A stretch of DNA of 64,000 nt from Pontibacter anaerobius. GTDB lineage: Bacteria; Bacteroidota; Bacteroidia; Cytophagales; Hymenobacteraceae. Every line of letters begins with the position of its first letter. Positions within the stretch are counted from its first letter, which is position 1. The DNA lies in contig NZ_JAPFQO010000009.1 of the NCBI RefSeq assembly GCF_026241195.1, positions 1-64,000 on the forward strand, read 5' to 3'. This document shows positions 1-9,269 of this stretch, piece after piece. The translations under genes and the position numbers were made by a program. The notes beneath the pieces were generated by a model. It did not search any database and was not told the DNA's origin. It worked only from the letters and a program-made list of their open reading frames with translations.

Positions 1-167
1 TCCCTTGTTTTTACAACGCAGTGCCGGGGGGAAAAAGGGAAAAACAACCCCGCCCAACACACCCTAGCAGACACCCTCGCAAGCCTGACAAGCCAAAGCG
101 TCTGCTAGACCATTTCGTTATCGGGTGTTTAATCTTTAGCCAATAACCAACAACTAGCAACCTATAA

Positions 168-473
168 CTACACATACTGCTGTATTACCTGCGTAAGCTG
201 CTGCGCCGGCATGGCCCCTGACTGCCGCCATACTTGCTGGCCTTTATGGAAAAGTATAAACGTAGGCACTCCCTGCACCCTGAACTGCGAGGCGGCAGCC
301 TGGTTGCTGTCGATGTTCACTTTTACCACCTTTAGTTTGCCGTTAAACTGGCTGGCAACCTGCTGTACCACCGGGCTCATGGCTTTGCAGGGGCCACACC
401 AATCGGCGTAAAAGTCCACGAGTACCGGCATGCCCGGGCTATTGATCAATTCCTGAAAAGATTTCTTTGCCAT
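168..473 (-). CDS. trxA: Thioredoxin
   Basis: A 101-residue cytoplasmic thioredoxin that reduces protein disulfides. The whole protein is one thioredoxin fold, with the classic WCGPC redox motif at residues 25-29 and the conserved cis-proline region GVPTFILF near residue 70. There is no signal peptide. I start it at the ATG at 473; an in-frame TTG four codons upstream (485) is less likely. The length is normal for the family. It stands alone, divergent from the operon that begins near 683. Seen: motif and length. Known: Trx family chemistry. Inferred: a general cytosolic role. Confidence 0.95.
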   Translation of the reverse strand: MAKKSFQELINSPGMPVLVDFYADWCGPCKAMSPVVQQVASQFNGKLKVVKVNIDSNQAAASQFRVQGVPTFILFHKGQQVWRQSGAMPAQQLTQVIQQYV

Positions 474-682
474 TGCTGTATTCAAAAAAAAATGAAAGAT
501 AATTTACTACACCTACGTGGTAGTGCAATTTACGGCTAAGTATACACATTGTCACGAAGTATGGTTTTCCGAAGGTAAATATGATGGAGTGGGGTATAGT
601 CTGAAACTTTAACTTTAAATAACTTCTCAATTTAAATTAGGAAATGCATATATTTAGTCTTTCAACTATAAGCCAATATTTT

Positions 683-1012
683 ATGCCAAAATTCGACGGA
701 TCAGAAGGCGTAGTTATAGAGCTAGCCACAGCCTCACAATGGACGAAAAATTACCGTGAACACGCCAAACCTGACCCTGCGAGGGGAATGGTGGTAAAAG
801 GCCACTTCTTCGGCCGCCAGGTGCTGGAGCAGATCCTGAGCCAGGAAGGCTGTATGGGCATCCGGATGTACCACGCCGTTGATGAGAGAGGGCAGCGCCA
901 GATGGTACTGGTAGGCGCCAACGCAGATGGGGAGGACATGGTAGAGGGAACAGTGGTAGATGGAGCCAAAGTTTGCCCTCCTGACTGCGTGCAGAGTGCG
1001 TTAAATGGCTAA
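683..1012 (+). CDS. Conserved small protein of unknown function
   Basis: About 109 residues from the ATG at 683. A longer version from the ATG at 644 adds 13 residues that do not look like part of the domain. It is soluble, with no signal peptide or membrane segment. It contains GRQVLEQILSQEGCMGIRMY and ends in a segment with two cysteines (VCPPDC). I do not recognise a named domain. Its stop TAA overlaps the ATG of the membrane protein downstream (TAATG at 1010-1014), so the two are translationally coupled. It leads a run continuing into a histidine kinase and receiver protein, which suggests a shared sensory function, but that is inference from position only. Confidence 0.7.
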   Translation: MPKFDGSEGVVIELATASQWTKNYREHAKPDPARGMVVKGHFFGRQVLEQILSQEGCMGIRMYHAVDERGQRQMVLVGANADGEDMVEGTVVDGAKVCPPDCVQSALNG

Positions 1013-1668
1013 TGGAATTTTACATCAAGCACATTTACCCCTGGTTAATTAACCTGTCTTCCTTCAGCTTTAGTATACCGCTCCTGGTTGGAATTCTTCT
1101 GATTAACAAGCGGAGTAGTTTGATTTTCAGTTTGCTGTTGCTCTACACAAGCTTTATTGGCCTGATAGAGATTACGGGGCAGCTAACGGTGTACCTAGGC
1201 ACCGGGAATAACCATTGGATTCAGCATTTATATACTCCTATTGAGTATGTGCTGCTATCTATGGTTTATTATTACAGCTTTAGAAGTAGGCCCATTAGGT
1301 TTGCGATCCTGCTAGGCATCGCTGGCATCAGTGTGTTTAGTGTTTCAAGTGTGGTGTGGGGGCAAGACATCACACAAATGAACTCCATGCCACGCATGGT
1401 GGCCGGGGCACTGCTCATTGCCTTGGCTGTGCTGTACTTTTACCGGACCGCCAATAAGCCCCGTTTCACTTACCTGGACCGCGACCCGATGTTTATACTA
1501 AGCAGCGGCATTATTTTTTACCAGGCTGGTACAGCCATGGCATTCAGTATGTTTAACGCAGCGCTGGCAGAGTCTTACGATGCAGCCAGAATCTGTCTGT
1601 CCATTATCGTGGTGCTTAATATTTTGTTTAGGATTATCCTGATGCTAGCCCTTAAACGGGCTCCGTAA
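1012..1668 (+). CDS. Integral membrane protein of unknown function
   Basis: 218 residues, mostly hydrophobic, with about six or seven predicted transmembrane helices by eye (for example SFSIPLLVGILLINK, FAILLGIAGISVFSVSSVVW, MVAGALLIALAVLYFY, ICLSIIVVLNILFRIILMLAL). No catalytic motif is evident. It overlaps the previous gene by 1 nt and lies 1 nt before the histidine kinase. In Bacteroidota, small polytopic proteins often sit directly before LytS/NarL-like kinases that have only one membrane helix; it may supply the sensing part for the kinase, but nothing in the sequence proves this. Confidence 0.75.
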   Translation: MEFYIKHIYPWLINLSSFSFSIPLLVGILLINKRSSLIFSLLLLYTSFIGLIEITGQLTVYLGTGNNHWIQHLYTPIEYVLLSMVYYYSFRSRPIRFAILLGIAGISVFSVSSVVWGQDITQMNSMPRMVAGALLIALAVLYFYRTANKPRFTYLDRDPMFILSSGIIFYQAGTAMAFSMFNAALAESYDAARICLSIIVVLNILFRIILMLALKRAP

Positions 1669-1669
1669 C

Positions 1670-2494
1670 ATGAAAACGCTTGACCCGCTTATACTGATTA
1701 CACCCGTTATGCTGATGCTGGCGGTAGGCATTATCGTGTTCGTGGTGCTCTACCAGCGGCGCATGTTGCAGCACCAGGAACAGCTTCGGCAACTGCAGTC
1801 GGTAAAGCAACAGCAACTGCTGGAGGCCACCCTGCACGCGCAGGAGGAGGAGCGCCGCCGCGTAGCCCGCGATCTGCACGACGAGGTGGGCGCCATGCTG
1901 GCCCTGATCCGCCTGAACCTGCACCAAATGGTGAGTAATACTGAGGTGAAGGATGAACAGCTGTTGGCCAACGCGCAAAATATGAAGCAGCAGCTAGACG
2001 AGGTGCTGAACAGCGTGCGCCGCATCTCCCATGACCTGATGCCGGTGATACTGGAGAAGCTGGGCCTGGCGCAGGCCCTGGATGCGCTACGGCGGACCTT
2101 CGCTACAACCGGACATATAGAGTTGATAATCAGTTATAACGATAAAAGTATACGCCTGAAACCGCAACACGAATTGTTGCTGTATCGTATGGTGCAGGAG
2201 TTGCTTAACAATACCATTAAGCACGCAAATGCTACGCAAATAAGTATAGATCTGCAGTTTACGCCAGCCGAAACCAAACTGACGTATAAGGATAACGGCG
2301 TGGGCTTTGATATGGTAACTGTGCAGCAGGAGCAGGCACTGAGCGGGGGGCTTGGTATCATGAGTCTGCAGAGCCGCGCGGCACTCCTGAACGGAAGCAT
2401 TGCCATCACTTCTAGACCTGGGAGCGGTACAACCGCCATTATTACAATACCGGCAACATCACCCGAGCTTACACAACCAACCAATAATCTTTAA
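1670..2494 (+). CDS. Sensor histidine kinase, NarL/DegS type (HisKA_3)
   Basis: 274 residues. One N-terminal membrane helix (about residues 6-28) is followed by a Gln-rich coiled coil (31-60), then the HisKA_3 dimerisation box RRRVARDLHDEVGA with phosphoacceptor His70, then an HATPase_c domain with an N-box (ELLNNTIKHA), DNGVGFD and GGLGIMSLQSRA. There is no periplasmic sensor domain, so the signal probably comes from the membrane or a partner such as the preceding polytopic protein. It lies 1 nt after that gene and 14 nt before its response regulator. Family membership is clear; the signal is unknown. Confidence 0.93.
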   Translation: MKTLDPLILITPVMLMLAVGIIVFVVLYQRRMLQHQEQLRQLQSVKQQQLLEATLHAQEEERRRVARDLHDEVGAMLALIRLNLHQMVSNTEVKDEQLLANAQNMKQQLDEVLNSVRRISHDLMPVILEKLGLAQALDALRRTFATTGHIELIISYNDKSIRLKPQHELLLYRMVQELLNNTIKHANATQISIDLQFTPAETKLTYKDNGVGFDMVTVQQEQALSGGLGIMSLQSRAALLNGSIAITSRPGSGTTAIITIPATSPELTQPTNNL

Positions 2495-2508
2495 ATCTGT
2501 TACTGCCT

Positions 2509-2925
2509 ATGGAGTACCAGCCGCTTACTTTGGCAATCGCCGATGATCATAACCTGTTCCGGAAGGGGGTTCTGGAACTGTTAAAAGCCTTCGACGAAAT
2601 CACATTAGTAGCAGACGCCAGCAATGGCGCCGAGCTACTCGAGAAAATTGAATCTAACCTACCCGATGTGGTGATGTTGGACCTGGAAATGCCCGAAATG
2701 GACGGCGTGGCCACATCCCGCTACCTGCTGTCCAAGTATCCGGATGTGCGCATCCTGGTAATGTCTACCTATGGCGACGAGGCGCTGGTAGAGAGTCTTC
2801 TGGAGGAAGGCGTAAAAGGGTATCTGCTTAAAAATTCAGAACCCGATGAGTTGCGGCAGGCGCTGCAGGCCTTGCGTGCCGGCAAAGGGTATTTCTCATC
2901 CGGCATCAAGATAGATTCTTTCTGA
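2509..2925 (+). CDS. Response regulator, receiver domain only (NarL-type, no HTH)
   Basis: 138 residues. It is a complete CheY-like receiver: acidic pair D12/D13, phosphoacceptor D58 in VVMLDLEMPEMDG, S86 as the switch residue and K108 in YLLK. The receiver is of the kind normally followed by a GerE/LuxR helix-turn-helix, but the protein stops at about 138 residues where NarL relatives run to about 210. A factor-independent terminator follows 34 nt later, so no HTH can be recovered by a simple frameshift. It could act as a phosphate sink, by protein contact, or be a decayed regulator. The pairing with the preceding kinase is clear from the gene order. Confidence 0.9.
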   Translation: MEYQPLTLAIADDHNLFRKGVLELLKAFDEITLVADASNGAELLEKIESNLPDVVMLDLEMPEMDGVATSRYLLSKYPDVRILVMSTYGDEALVESLLEEGVKGYLLKNSEPDELRQALQALRAGKGYFSSGIKIDSF

Positions 2926-2959
2926 AAGGAGCCCTGTTCCCATACTTATGAAATGAAAG

Positions 2960-2989
2960 CCCGGTTCTGAAAGAGCCGGGTGTTTTTTT
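2960..2989 (+). terminator. Terminator of the kinase/receiver operon
   Basis: Stem CCCGGTTCT (2960-2968), loop GAA, arm AGAGCCGGG (2972-2980) with one G-U pair, followed by a run of seven T at 2983-2989. It is correctly oriented for the upstream plus-strand genes. Confidence 0.85.
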
Positions 2990-3073
2990 GCTGTTGTTCT
3001 GCTATACTTTGTGCATTTAGATGTTATAAACCATCTTAGTCAGGATGCTGTTTATAAACAAAGTATAACCCAG

Positions 3074-3364
3074 ATGGCCAAGAAACAGACAGATCAGGTG
3101 TGTGAGCTTTGTGGCAGGGAGGTACTGAACCTGTCGCGGCACCACCTGGTGCCCCGCGAGGAAGGAGGCCGTTACGGGGCCACTGCTGAGTTGTGCCAGC
3201 CCTGCCACAGCACATTGCATCTCACCTTCAACAACCGCGAGCTGGCGCAGGTTTACAATACCATACCCGCCCTGCAGCAGGCGGAGCCGCTGCAGAAATA
3301 CCTAAAGTGGGTACGCAGCAAGCGAATCGAGAAAATATCAAACAGGCGCGGTAAACGCAGATAA
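3074..3364 (+). CDS. Small HNH-endonuclease-like protein
   Basis: 96 residues from the ATG at 3074 (MAKKQTDQ). A longer in-frame start at 3011 adds an AT-rich extension without domain character. Zinc-finger-like pairs CELC and CQPC surround HHLVPREEGG, and the order Cys-x2-Cys, His-His, Cys-x2-Cys-HSTLH fits an HNH/His-Me finger core. The C-terminus is very basic (SNRRGKRR), consistent with nucleic-acid binding. It is a stand-alone gene without a methylase, phage or toxin partner nearby. Known: HNH proteins are nucleases. Inferred: the function here is unassigned. Confidence 0.75.
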   Translation: MAKKQTDQVCELCGREVLNLSRHHLVPREEGGRYGATAELCQPCHSTLHLTFNNRELAQVYNTIPALQQAEPLQKYLKWVRSKRIEKISNRRGKRR

Positions 3365-3413
3365 AGTATAAATCGCCCATCAATAATACCTTTTCTGCTG
3401 GCTGATTTCCTGT

Positions 3414-4874
3414 TTATTCCATCTCCCTCAATTTCAGGATCAGGTCGGTTTTGTACTGGTGCAAACCACTCTCAAGGCCTGCCGGGTAGCTGTGCGGGTT
3501 TAGGTAGCGGCGTATACTTTCGTGCAGTTGGCCAACCTCTTCCAAGGTATAGGCTTTTATACTTGGTAGGTCAGGCAAAGTATAAACAAGCTTACCTTGC
3601 TCAAAAATTGGCACCAGCAGGTCTTTGTACTGCGTGTTTTCTTCCACATTTTTGCGGCGGGTTGGGTCAAGCGGGTCCACGATCTGCGGATACTTTGGCA
3701 GCGGCTCCTGCACATTATAGATCATGTCGGCAAGGTAGCGCTCCTGGTTGTAGAATCGCCGCACCTGCAAGATGCCCGGATTCGAGGTTTTTGCCAGTTG
3801 CTCCGACAGTTTGATCTTATATTCCCATTCTCCATTCCTGATGGCGGCCAGTTTGTACACGCCACCCAGTGCAGGCTGGTCGTAAGCTGTTACCATTTTG
3901 GTGCCCACACCCCATACGTTTATCTTGGCGCCTTCCTGCTTTAAGTGTGTAATCAGGCGCTCATCCAAATCGTTGCTGGCCACAATGCTGGCATCCTGAA
4001 AACCAGCTTCGTCCAGCAGCTTGCGTGCTTCCTTGCTCAGGTAAGTCAGGTCACCGGAGTCGAGGCGGATGCCACCGAAAATGAAGCCTTTTGGTTGTAG
4101 CTTCTTCGTCACGGCGATGGCTTTCTGCACTCCTTCCAAGGTATCGTAAGTATCTACCAGGAAAACAGAGTCCTTCGGGAAGGCATCACCATAAGCCTCA
4201 AAAGCCTCCTCTTCGGTATCAAAGGCCTGTACCCAGCTGTGGGCGTGTGTGCCCTTCACCGGAATATTGTACAGCTGCCCCGCCAGTAGGTTAGAGGTGG
4301 CATCGGCCCCGCCAATATAGGCTGCCCGGGCCGCCGAAAGGGAACCATCTATGCCTTGTGCCCTACGCATACCAAACTCGATCACGGTATCACCTTTGGC
4401 AGCCTCTTTAATTCGGGCGGCTTTGGTGGCAATAAGTGTCTGGAAGTTGATGATGGTGAGCAATGGCGTTTCGATAAGCTGCGCTTGCAGCAAAGGTCCT
4501 TTTATGCGCACCATTGGCTCGCTCGGGAACACTACAGTGCCTTCGGGCACAGCATCCACATCGCAGGTAAACTCCATCTGGCCTAGGTATTCTATGAATT
4601 CCTGCTCAAAAAGCGGCTGTCCCTGGCTGCCCTTCAGGCTGCTGAGGTAGGTCAGGTCATCTTCCGTGAACTTCAGCGCCTGCAGGTACTCCACCACATG
4701 CTCCAAACCAGCCGCAACAGTATAGCCGCCGCCAAACGGGTGCTTTCTAAAGTATAAATGGAACACCGCCTCGCGCTCGGCCATGCCTTTTTTCCAGTAG
4801 CCGTAGGCCATAGTCAGTTGGTAGAGGTCGGTGAGGAGGGTGAGGGAGGTGCGGTAGGTTTTCTGAAGTGCCAT
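3414..4874 (-). CDS. pncB: Nicotinate phosphoribosyltransferase
   Basis: 486 residues. It converts nicotinate and PRPP to nicotinate mononucleotide, the first step of NAD salvage (Preiss-Handler route), in the cytoplasm. Recognisable blocks: N-terminal [25 protein letters not shown], the catalytic-histidine region [22 protein letters not shown] and the phosphate-binding region around [12 protein letters not shown]. The length is typical of the larger bacterial PncB forms. It is monocistronic, with other plus-strand genes on both sides. Confidence 0.95.
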   Translation of the reverse strand: MALQKTYRTSLTLLTDLYQLTMAYGYWKKGMAEREAVFHLYFRKHPFGGGYTVAAGLEHVVEYLQALKFTEDDLTYLSSLKGSQGQPLFEQEFIEYLGQMEFTCDVDAVPEGTVVFPSEPMVRIKGPLLQAQLIETPLLTIINFQTLIATKAARIKEAAKGDTVIEFGMRRAQGIDGSLSAARAAYIGGADATSNLLAGQLYNIPVKGTHAHSWVQAFDTEEEAFEAYGDAFPKDSVFLVDTYDTLEGVQKAIAVTKKLQPKGFIFGGIRLDSGDLTYLSKEARKLLDEAGFQDASIVASNDLDERLITHLKQEGAKINVWGVGTKMVTAYDQPALGGVYKLAAIRNGEWEYKIKLSEQLAKTSNPGILQVRRFYNQERYLADMIYNVQEPLPKYPQIVDPLDPTRRKNVEENTQYKDLLVPIFEQGKLVYTLPDLPSIKAYTLEEVGQLHESIRRYLNPHSYPAGLESGLHQYKTDLILKLREME

Positions 4875-5020
4875 GGGCGTATGCTTGTTGTTTCTGCCGG
4901 TAAGTTAGCAAGTATAGCTTAAAAGTGTTGTATGATTTGTGTTGATGATGGTAGTATGATTACACTCAGATTAGTATAAAAAAACTTGCAGGTTGGCCTG
5001 TGTATCTGCAATTTTAGGCC

Positions 5021-6076
5021 ATGCAGAAACGACAGTTTATACCTTTCTCGGAGGTTAAGGATAAAAAAGCCATTGTGGTGGACAGCACCCACTCCAATGG
5101 CTTTATGCTCTCGCACTGGAAGGGTGCGCCTACACCTGAATCAGTGAAAGACGATTCCAGCGCCGCTATTGTGCTGAACGCCATGCGCCAGAACCTGCCC
5201 GAACTGGACCTGCCTTACGTAACCGCCAACCATTTTGACATTGATGGGTTTGTGGGCGTATGGGCTTTGCTGAACCCGGAAATGGCCCTGGAGCACGAGG
5301 AGCTGCTGCGGCAGATGGCCCTGATTGGAGATTTCCGGGAGCTGGACCTGAACCACCCGCTTGCCGGGGAGGCGCTGAAGCTGGTCTGCTGGCTGAATGC
5401 CAAGGAGCGGGAGCTGTTCTACAAACCTTTTGAGGCAGATGAGATGAAGGAGAAGGAAGCGGCGCAGTGTGTGCAGAAGTTTCGATATTTTCTGCGTGAG
5501 TTCGGTCGTGTGCTGCAGGACCCTGACTGGGAACGAGGAGCTTGGGAGGACGAGGTGGCTAGTGTGTTGCTCGGCTACCGCGACATGTATAAGCCCGAAA
5601 CGAAAATCACGCGCCATCCCGAGATCGGACTGATCATTATCGAAACGCCGCACCCGCTGCACTATTACGCGCTTTTCAGCCGCACGCAGGGCTTTGATAT
5701 GGTGCTGGCCTGCTACCAGGGCAACAAGTATGAGTTGGAGTATAAGTATACTACCTGGGTCGATATCGCCTCCCGGCCAACCCTGCCGCGCCTGAGTATG
5801 GCGCCGCTCGCCGCACGCCTGAACGAACTGGAATCCTCCGGGCGTCGCTGGACCTACGAGGCCATCACGGAAACTGGCCCGCTGCTCCGCCTGGACGGCG
5901 ATAAACTTACCCGCTCCGAAACCTATGCCAACCCCACCGAGCGCGAGATTTACACTTCGTCCCTATCTGTAGAGCAGCTGAAAGAGGAGGTGGTCGCTTA
6001 TTACCGACAGGCTTACCAAAACATCCAGCCAAAGTATAACTGGACGTGGAAAGAGGTGAAGGAACTTCACCGGTGA
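5021..6076 (+). CDS. Conserved protein, probably DUF6687-like, function unknown
   Basis: 351 residues, soluble, no signal peptide. The N-terminus FIPFSEVKDKKAIVVDSTHSNG, the segment LSHWKGAPTPESVKDDSSAAIV and YVTANHFDIDGFVGVW match my memory of the Bacteroidota family DUF6687, not checked. The string HFDIDG, following an acidic DDSS, is faintly reminiscent of DHH-type phosphoesterase metal sites, but the rest of that motif set is not visible, so no activity is claimed. It is transcribed alone from a spacer shared with pncB. Confidence 0.7.
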   Translation: MQKRQFIPFSEVKDKKAIVVDSTHSNGFMLSHWKGAPTPESVKDDSSAAIVLNAMRQNLPELDLPYVTANHFDIDGFVGVWALLNPEMALEHEELLRQMALIGDFRELDLNHPLAGEALKLVCWLNAKERELFYKPFEADEMKEKEAAQCVQKFRYFLREFGRVLQDPDWERGAWEDEVASVLLGYRDMYKPETKITRHPEIGLIIIETPHPLHYYALFSRTQGFDMVLACYQGNKYELEYKYTTWVDIASRPTLPRLSMAPLAARLNELESSGRRWTYEAITETGPLLRLDGDKLTRSETYANPTEREIYTSSLSVEQLKEEVVAYYRQAYQNIQPKYNWTWKEVKELHR

Positions 6077-6182
6077 TGTGTGTAACTTAAGCTTGATTTG
6101 AGTGATTTTACCTGATGTAGAGTCGCAATACCTTGTGGCTTTCTACTTTTAAAAAGGTACTTTGATCAACAGGTTTATCCCT

Positions 6183-6350
6183 CTGGCGCAAGTCTTCAGA
6201 CGTGTGTCCTTTTATGGTTGTGAGTTTGTAACGCAACTTCAACCATACCTTACACTTTGGCTATACTTTTATACTTGCCTTTCCCGCTGTTCCGGACATC
6301 CTTGTCCGGAACCTTCCTGCCGCGGATTTCCTAATCCGCGTGAGCCATAC
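6183..6350 (+). repeat. REP-like hairpin cluster, copy 1
   Basis: The block begins ctctggcgcaagtcttcaga and shares order and sequence with 9455-9530 (inverted) and 23625-23790. It contains two perfect hairpins with the same loop TCCT: GTTCCGGACA/TGTCCGGAAC at 6289-6298 and 6303-6312, and CGCGGATT/AATCCGCG at 6321-6328 and 6333-6340. Such palindromes resemble REP elements moved by RAYT transposases. No RAYT gene is in the window. Confidence 0.65.
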
Positions 6351-6387
6351 TTTATACCTTTACCTTAATAACTGCTTCTTTCTGTAG

Positions 6388-6541
6388 CTTGAAACAAGCT
6401 ATCCTTACTAGCCGCCGTTCATCCTCAGTCTTACATACCTACAGTTGCATCTCTGGCTTTGGCTCCCTCCAGCCCGGGAGGGCTCGTCTTCCCGCATCGC
6501 GCTGGGAGCTTTTCCTTTGCTCCTGCGTCGCAATGCCTCGC
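6388..6541 (+). repeat. Dispersed repeat, left arm (inverted partner at 9270-9423)
   Basis: About 155 bp, roughly 90 percent identical by eye to the reverse complement of 9270-9423. Both arms contain tagccgccgttcatcct, tctggctttggctccctcca, gcccgggagggctcgtctt and ttttcctttgctcctgcgtc. The two copies flank xseB-xseA in opposite orientation. No coding sign was found. Confidence 0.75.
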
Positions 6542-6860
6542 TGCCGCTCGTCACCGGAAAAACTCCAAAGGCGCTCAACGGAAAGACTGAGATCTGTTCG
6601 ATAGCCTCCGCTATACTACTTGAACCGGACTCCCTCTCCTGTTTTGGGGGTAGGGGCCCTCGAGAAAAGGAGAGGGCTGGGGAGAGGTATAATTCCCCTC
6701 TCGGGAGGGGTTAGGGGTGGGTATACACTTCTGCTGATAAGAACAGCAAGTATAAAAGTAGGTTCCCTGCCGCAAGATTACATTTTGTGGCGTTTATGGG
6801 CAAGCTTTCAGCTGTCGTAAGCGGGTTTTATACTTGCTTAGAGCCGTATCAGTTGAAAAC

Positions 6861-6908
6861 TGTGCAATAAAAAGCCACGAGCTGAAAGCTCGCGGCTTTT
6901 TACTGCAC
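6861..6908 (-). terminator. Terminator downstream of xseB
   Basis: A long, nearly perfect palindrome: TGTGCA..AAAAAGCC.CGAGCT, loop GAA, AGCTCG.GGCTTTTT..TGCACA. A- and T-runs flank the inner stem, so it can work in both directions. It lies 21 nt past the xseB stop. Confidence 0.85.
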
Positions 6909-6929
6909 ATAGCTACAGGCTGGGTGATG

Positions 6930-7187
6930 CTAAAACAAACTCCCCGCACTACCTTCCTGCGGCTTGGCAGGGGCTGGCGTGTCGCAGTTTTCCTCGTTAA
7001 ACACTTGGTCGATGGCTTTTTCGGCTTTGCGGAGCTTCTCTTTGCACAGCTTTATCAGCTGCGAGGAGCGTTGTACTTTCTGGGTCAGCTCATCCACATC
7101 CACAGCGTCATTTTCGATGGCGCGTAAAATCTCCTCCAGCTCCTGCGTTGCCTCGCGGTACGTCATATCCTTTAAATCTTTATTCAT
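6930..7187 (-). CDS. xseB: Exodeoxyribonuclease VII small subunit
   Basis: About 85 residues from the ATG at 7187 (an upstream TTG at 7196 is less likely). XseB binds XseA to form exonuclease VII, which degrades single-stranded DNA to short oligonucleotides. The family signature MTYREATQELEEILRAIENDAVDVDELTQ is present, followed by a helical coiled region with KLCKEKLRKAE. The C-terminal tail is Pro/Gly-rich and not conserved. Its start overlaps the xseA stop by 8 nt, so the two are translated together. Confidence 0.93.
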   Translation of the reverse strand: MNKDLKDMTYREATQELEEILRAIENDAVDVDELTQKVQRSSQLIKLCKEKLRKAEKAIDQVFNEENCDTPAPAKPQEGSAGSLF

Positions 7188-8736
7188 CTGTATCAATATT
7201 TACGACCATGCTGTGGAGGGTGCCGTCCTGCATCCTGGTTTCCACCACATCGTCGGTTTTTACTTCTTTTATACTTTTAATGATCTTGCCGTTAACGAGC
7301 GTAAGCGTGTAGCCGCGTAGCAATAGCTTCTCGGGGTTGTTTGCTTCAATGCTCATCTCCAGCAGTTTCAGGCGGTGATTTTCGCCCTGCAGTTTGCCCT
7401 TAGACCTGTATTCCAGCCTGTCCCTATACTTTGCAAAGGTCAGTTGCTCGTTTTTTAGCTTGTCTTTTGCCTCGGTTTCCACGCAGTGTACCAAGTGGTT
7501 AAGCTCATGTTCCTTCATGTGCAGGTAGCGCTGGCTCCGTCCCTCCACGCATACCGACAGCTCCTGCAGGTATCGCTGCCGTTCGTGCAGCAGGTCCTTA
7601 GTACCGGAGTTGATGTCCTTATCCAGATCACTTATCCAATGCCGCTGGGTTTCCAGGTATGCCTTGGGTTTTAGTAGAAGTCCCCGCGACAGGCTTTCCA
7701 GTTTGTCTTTATTGCCCTGCAGCAGTTGGCGAGTAATGTTTTGAAAGCGCAGGCTGATGCGCTCCAGTTTATCATCGGTCAGCTTCAGCTGCTGCGCTGC
7801 GAACATCCGGATGCTGTCGAACAGATTCTCTGCTTGCTCCTCCGCCTCCCGGAACCTATCGATTAGGAAACCGGCAACCGCCGTGGGCGTCTTCAGGCGT
7901 GTGTGCGCCACCAGATCGGCTATACTTTCGTCGCGCTCGTGGCCGATGCCCGTGAGTACCGGCAGCGGGGAATTCCCGATGGCCGCAGCTATTTTATAGT
8001 CGTCGAAGCAGCTCAAATCCGTTTGGGAGCCACCGCCTCTAATCAGCACAATGGCGTCAAACTCCTCGCTGTTCCGTGCAACCTGTGCAAAAGCCTGCGC
8101 CACGGAAGCAGGGGCATCATTGCCCTGCACCGTTGCCGGGAAGAGGGTGGTCTGGAAAGTATAACCGTAGCTATTGCTTTCCAGCTGATGTATAAAGTCC
8201 TGGAAACCGGCAGCCGTTGCCGAAGAGATGACCGCCAGGCGTTGCGGTACCAATGGCAGCTCCAGTTCCTTGTTCGCCTCCAGCAGGCCTTCGGCTTCCA
8301 GCCGCTTCAGTGTTTCGAGGCGTTGGCGGGCCAGGTCGCCGATGGTATAATTTGGGTCAATGTTGGTGATGTCAAGGCTAAGGCCGTAGAGTTCATGAAA
8401 GCGAACCGTAGCCTGCAGCAGCACTTTTAAGCCGGCTTTCAGGGGCTGCCCGGTTTTCTCCTCAAAGTAGCGCCCCAGCATCTGGTAACGCGAACCCCAG
8501 ATCGTGGCCCGGGCCTGCGCCAGCATCTGCCGTGCGTCGTCGCCTTTGTCCACCAAGGTAAGGTAGCAATGGCCTTTCCGGCGATCCACGTTTACCTGTG
8601 CCACCTCCGCCACCACCCAATAGCTGTCCGGAAACGCCACCTCCAGCTCCTCACGTATCTGCTGGTGCAGCTCATACAGCGAGAGCGGGGTCTGTTCCTC
8701 GTACACTACCGTCTGGCGAAAAAACATCTGGGACAT
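7180..8736 (-). CDS. xseA: Exodeoxyribonuclease VII large subunit
   Basis: 518 residues from the ATG at 8736; an upstream GTG at 8766 would add ten residues. It is the catalytic subunit of exonuclease VII. An N-terminal OB-fold tRNA_anti-like domain (about 15-115) contains YWVVAEVAQVNVDRRKGHCYLTLVD. The catalytic domain follows with VISSATAAGFQDF, IVLIRGGGSQTDLSCFDD and TGIGHERDESIADLVAHTRLKTPTA, then a long helical stalk typical of XseA. It is somewhat longer than the E. coli protein (about 456), mainly in the stalk. It forms an operon with xseB, and inverted repeat copies lie on both sides. Confidence 0.95.
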   Translation of the reverse strand: MSQMFFRQTVVYEEQTPLSLYELHQQIREELEVAFPDSYWVVAEVAQVNVDRRKGHCYLTLVDKGDDARQMLAQARATIWGSRYQMLGRYFEEKTGQPLKAGLKVLLQATVRFHELYGLSLDITNIDPNYTIGDLARQRLETLKRLEAEGLLEANKELELPLVPQRLAVISSATAAGFQDFIHQLESNSYGYTFQTTLFPATVQGNDAPASVAQAFAQVARNSEEFDAIVLIRGGGSQTDLSCFDDYKIAAAIGNSPLPVLTGIGHERDESIADLVAHTRLKTPTAVAGFLIDRFREAEEQAENLFDSIRMFAAQQLKLTDDKLERISLRFQNITRQLLQGNKDKLESLSRGLLLKPKAYLETQRHWISDLDKDINSGTKDLLHERQRYLQELSVCVEGRSQRYLHMKEHELNHLVHCVETEAKDKLKNEQLTFAKYRDRLEYRSKGKLQGENHRLKLLEMSIEANNPEKLLLRGYTLTLVNGKIIKSIKEVKTDDVVETRMQDGTLHSMVVNIDTDE

Positions 8737-9269
8737 GGGTTCAACTACGTTAATTCTCTCCTGCACTACCGGCAGAGCGCCGGTTCCTATGCTTCGAAGA
8801 TAGGATTTTTTTGGCTAAGATAATTAGTAAGGATAGGTAGAAAATATTTTTTGCCTGAATCAGGATTTACAAGATTATGGAATAAACAGGATTTTCTGCA
8901 GCACCGGGTCCAACCGCCCTGCCCCCTTACTGGAAGTTAAAAGTTTAGAGCTAGGGAATGATGAACCCAGCCCTTGAGCTACGCTCGCTAGCTCAAAACT
9001 CTCGTTTTGGCTAGTCTAGAGGAGGGGAATTTTCTATAACCGATTATCATTCCCCAGCCCCCACCCGAATCAAGTCCGGGATCTGCGACTTCGAAGGGGT
9101 TTTTACCCACCTCGGCCCTCCCCTAAAAACAGGAGAGGGAGTTTTTGGCAGACGATTGTCATCCCCCAACCCCCTTCAAAGGGGGACCTGGTTCAAGCTC
9201 CGTGAGCAGTGGCTATCGAACTTATCCCAGTCTTTGGGTTGAGTGCCTTGTGAGATCCGGTGCCCGTGA

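Larger units (their letters stand above)
6077..6860. other. Gene-free spacer filled with repeats
   Basis: Nothing here looks like a real gene; short open frames fall in repeat sequence. From left to right it holds a REP-like hairpin cluster (about 6183-6350), one arm of an inverted dispersed repeat (about 6388-6541), and G/C-run sequence with 'ccctctcc...ggagaggg' pairings (about 6625-6725). Confidence 0.7.

Noticed and set aside
6389-6820. Several short plus-strand open frames
   Set aside because: They lie in the dispersed repeat and C/G-run sequence, overlap one another in different frames and have no domain or start support.
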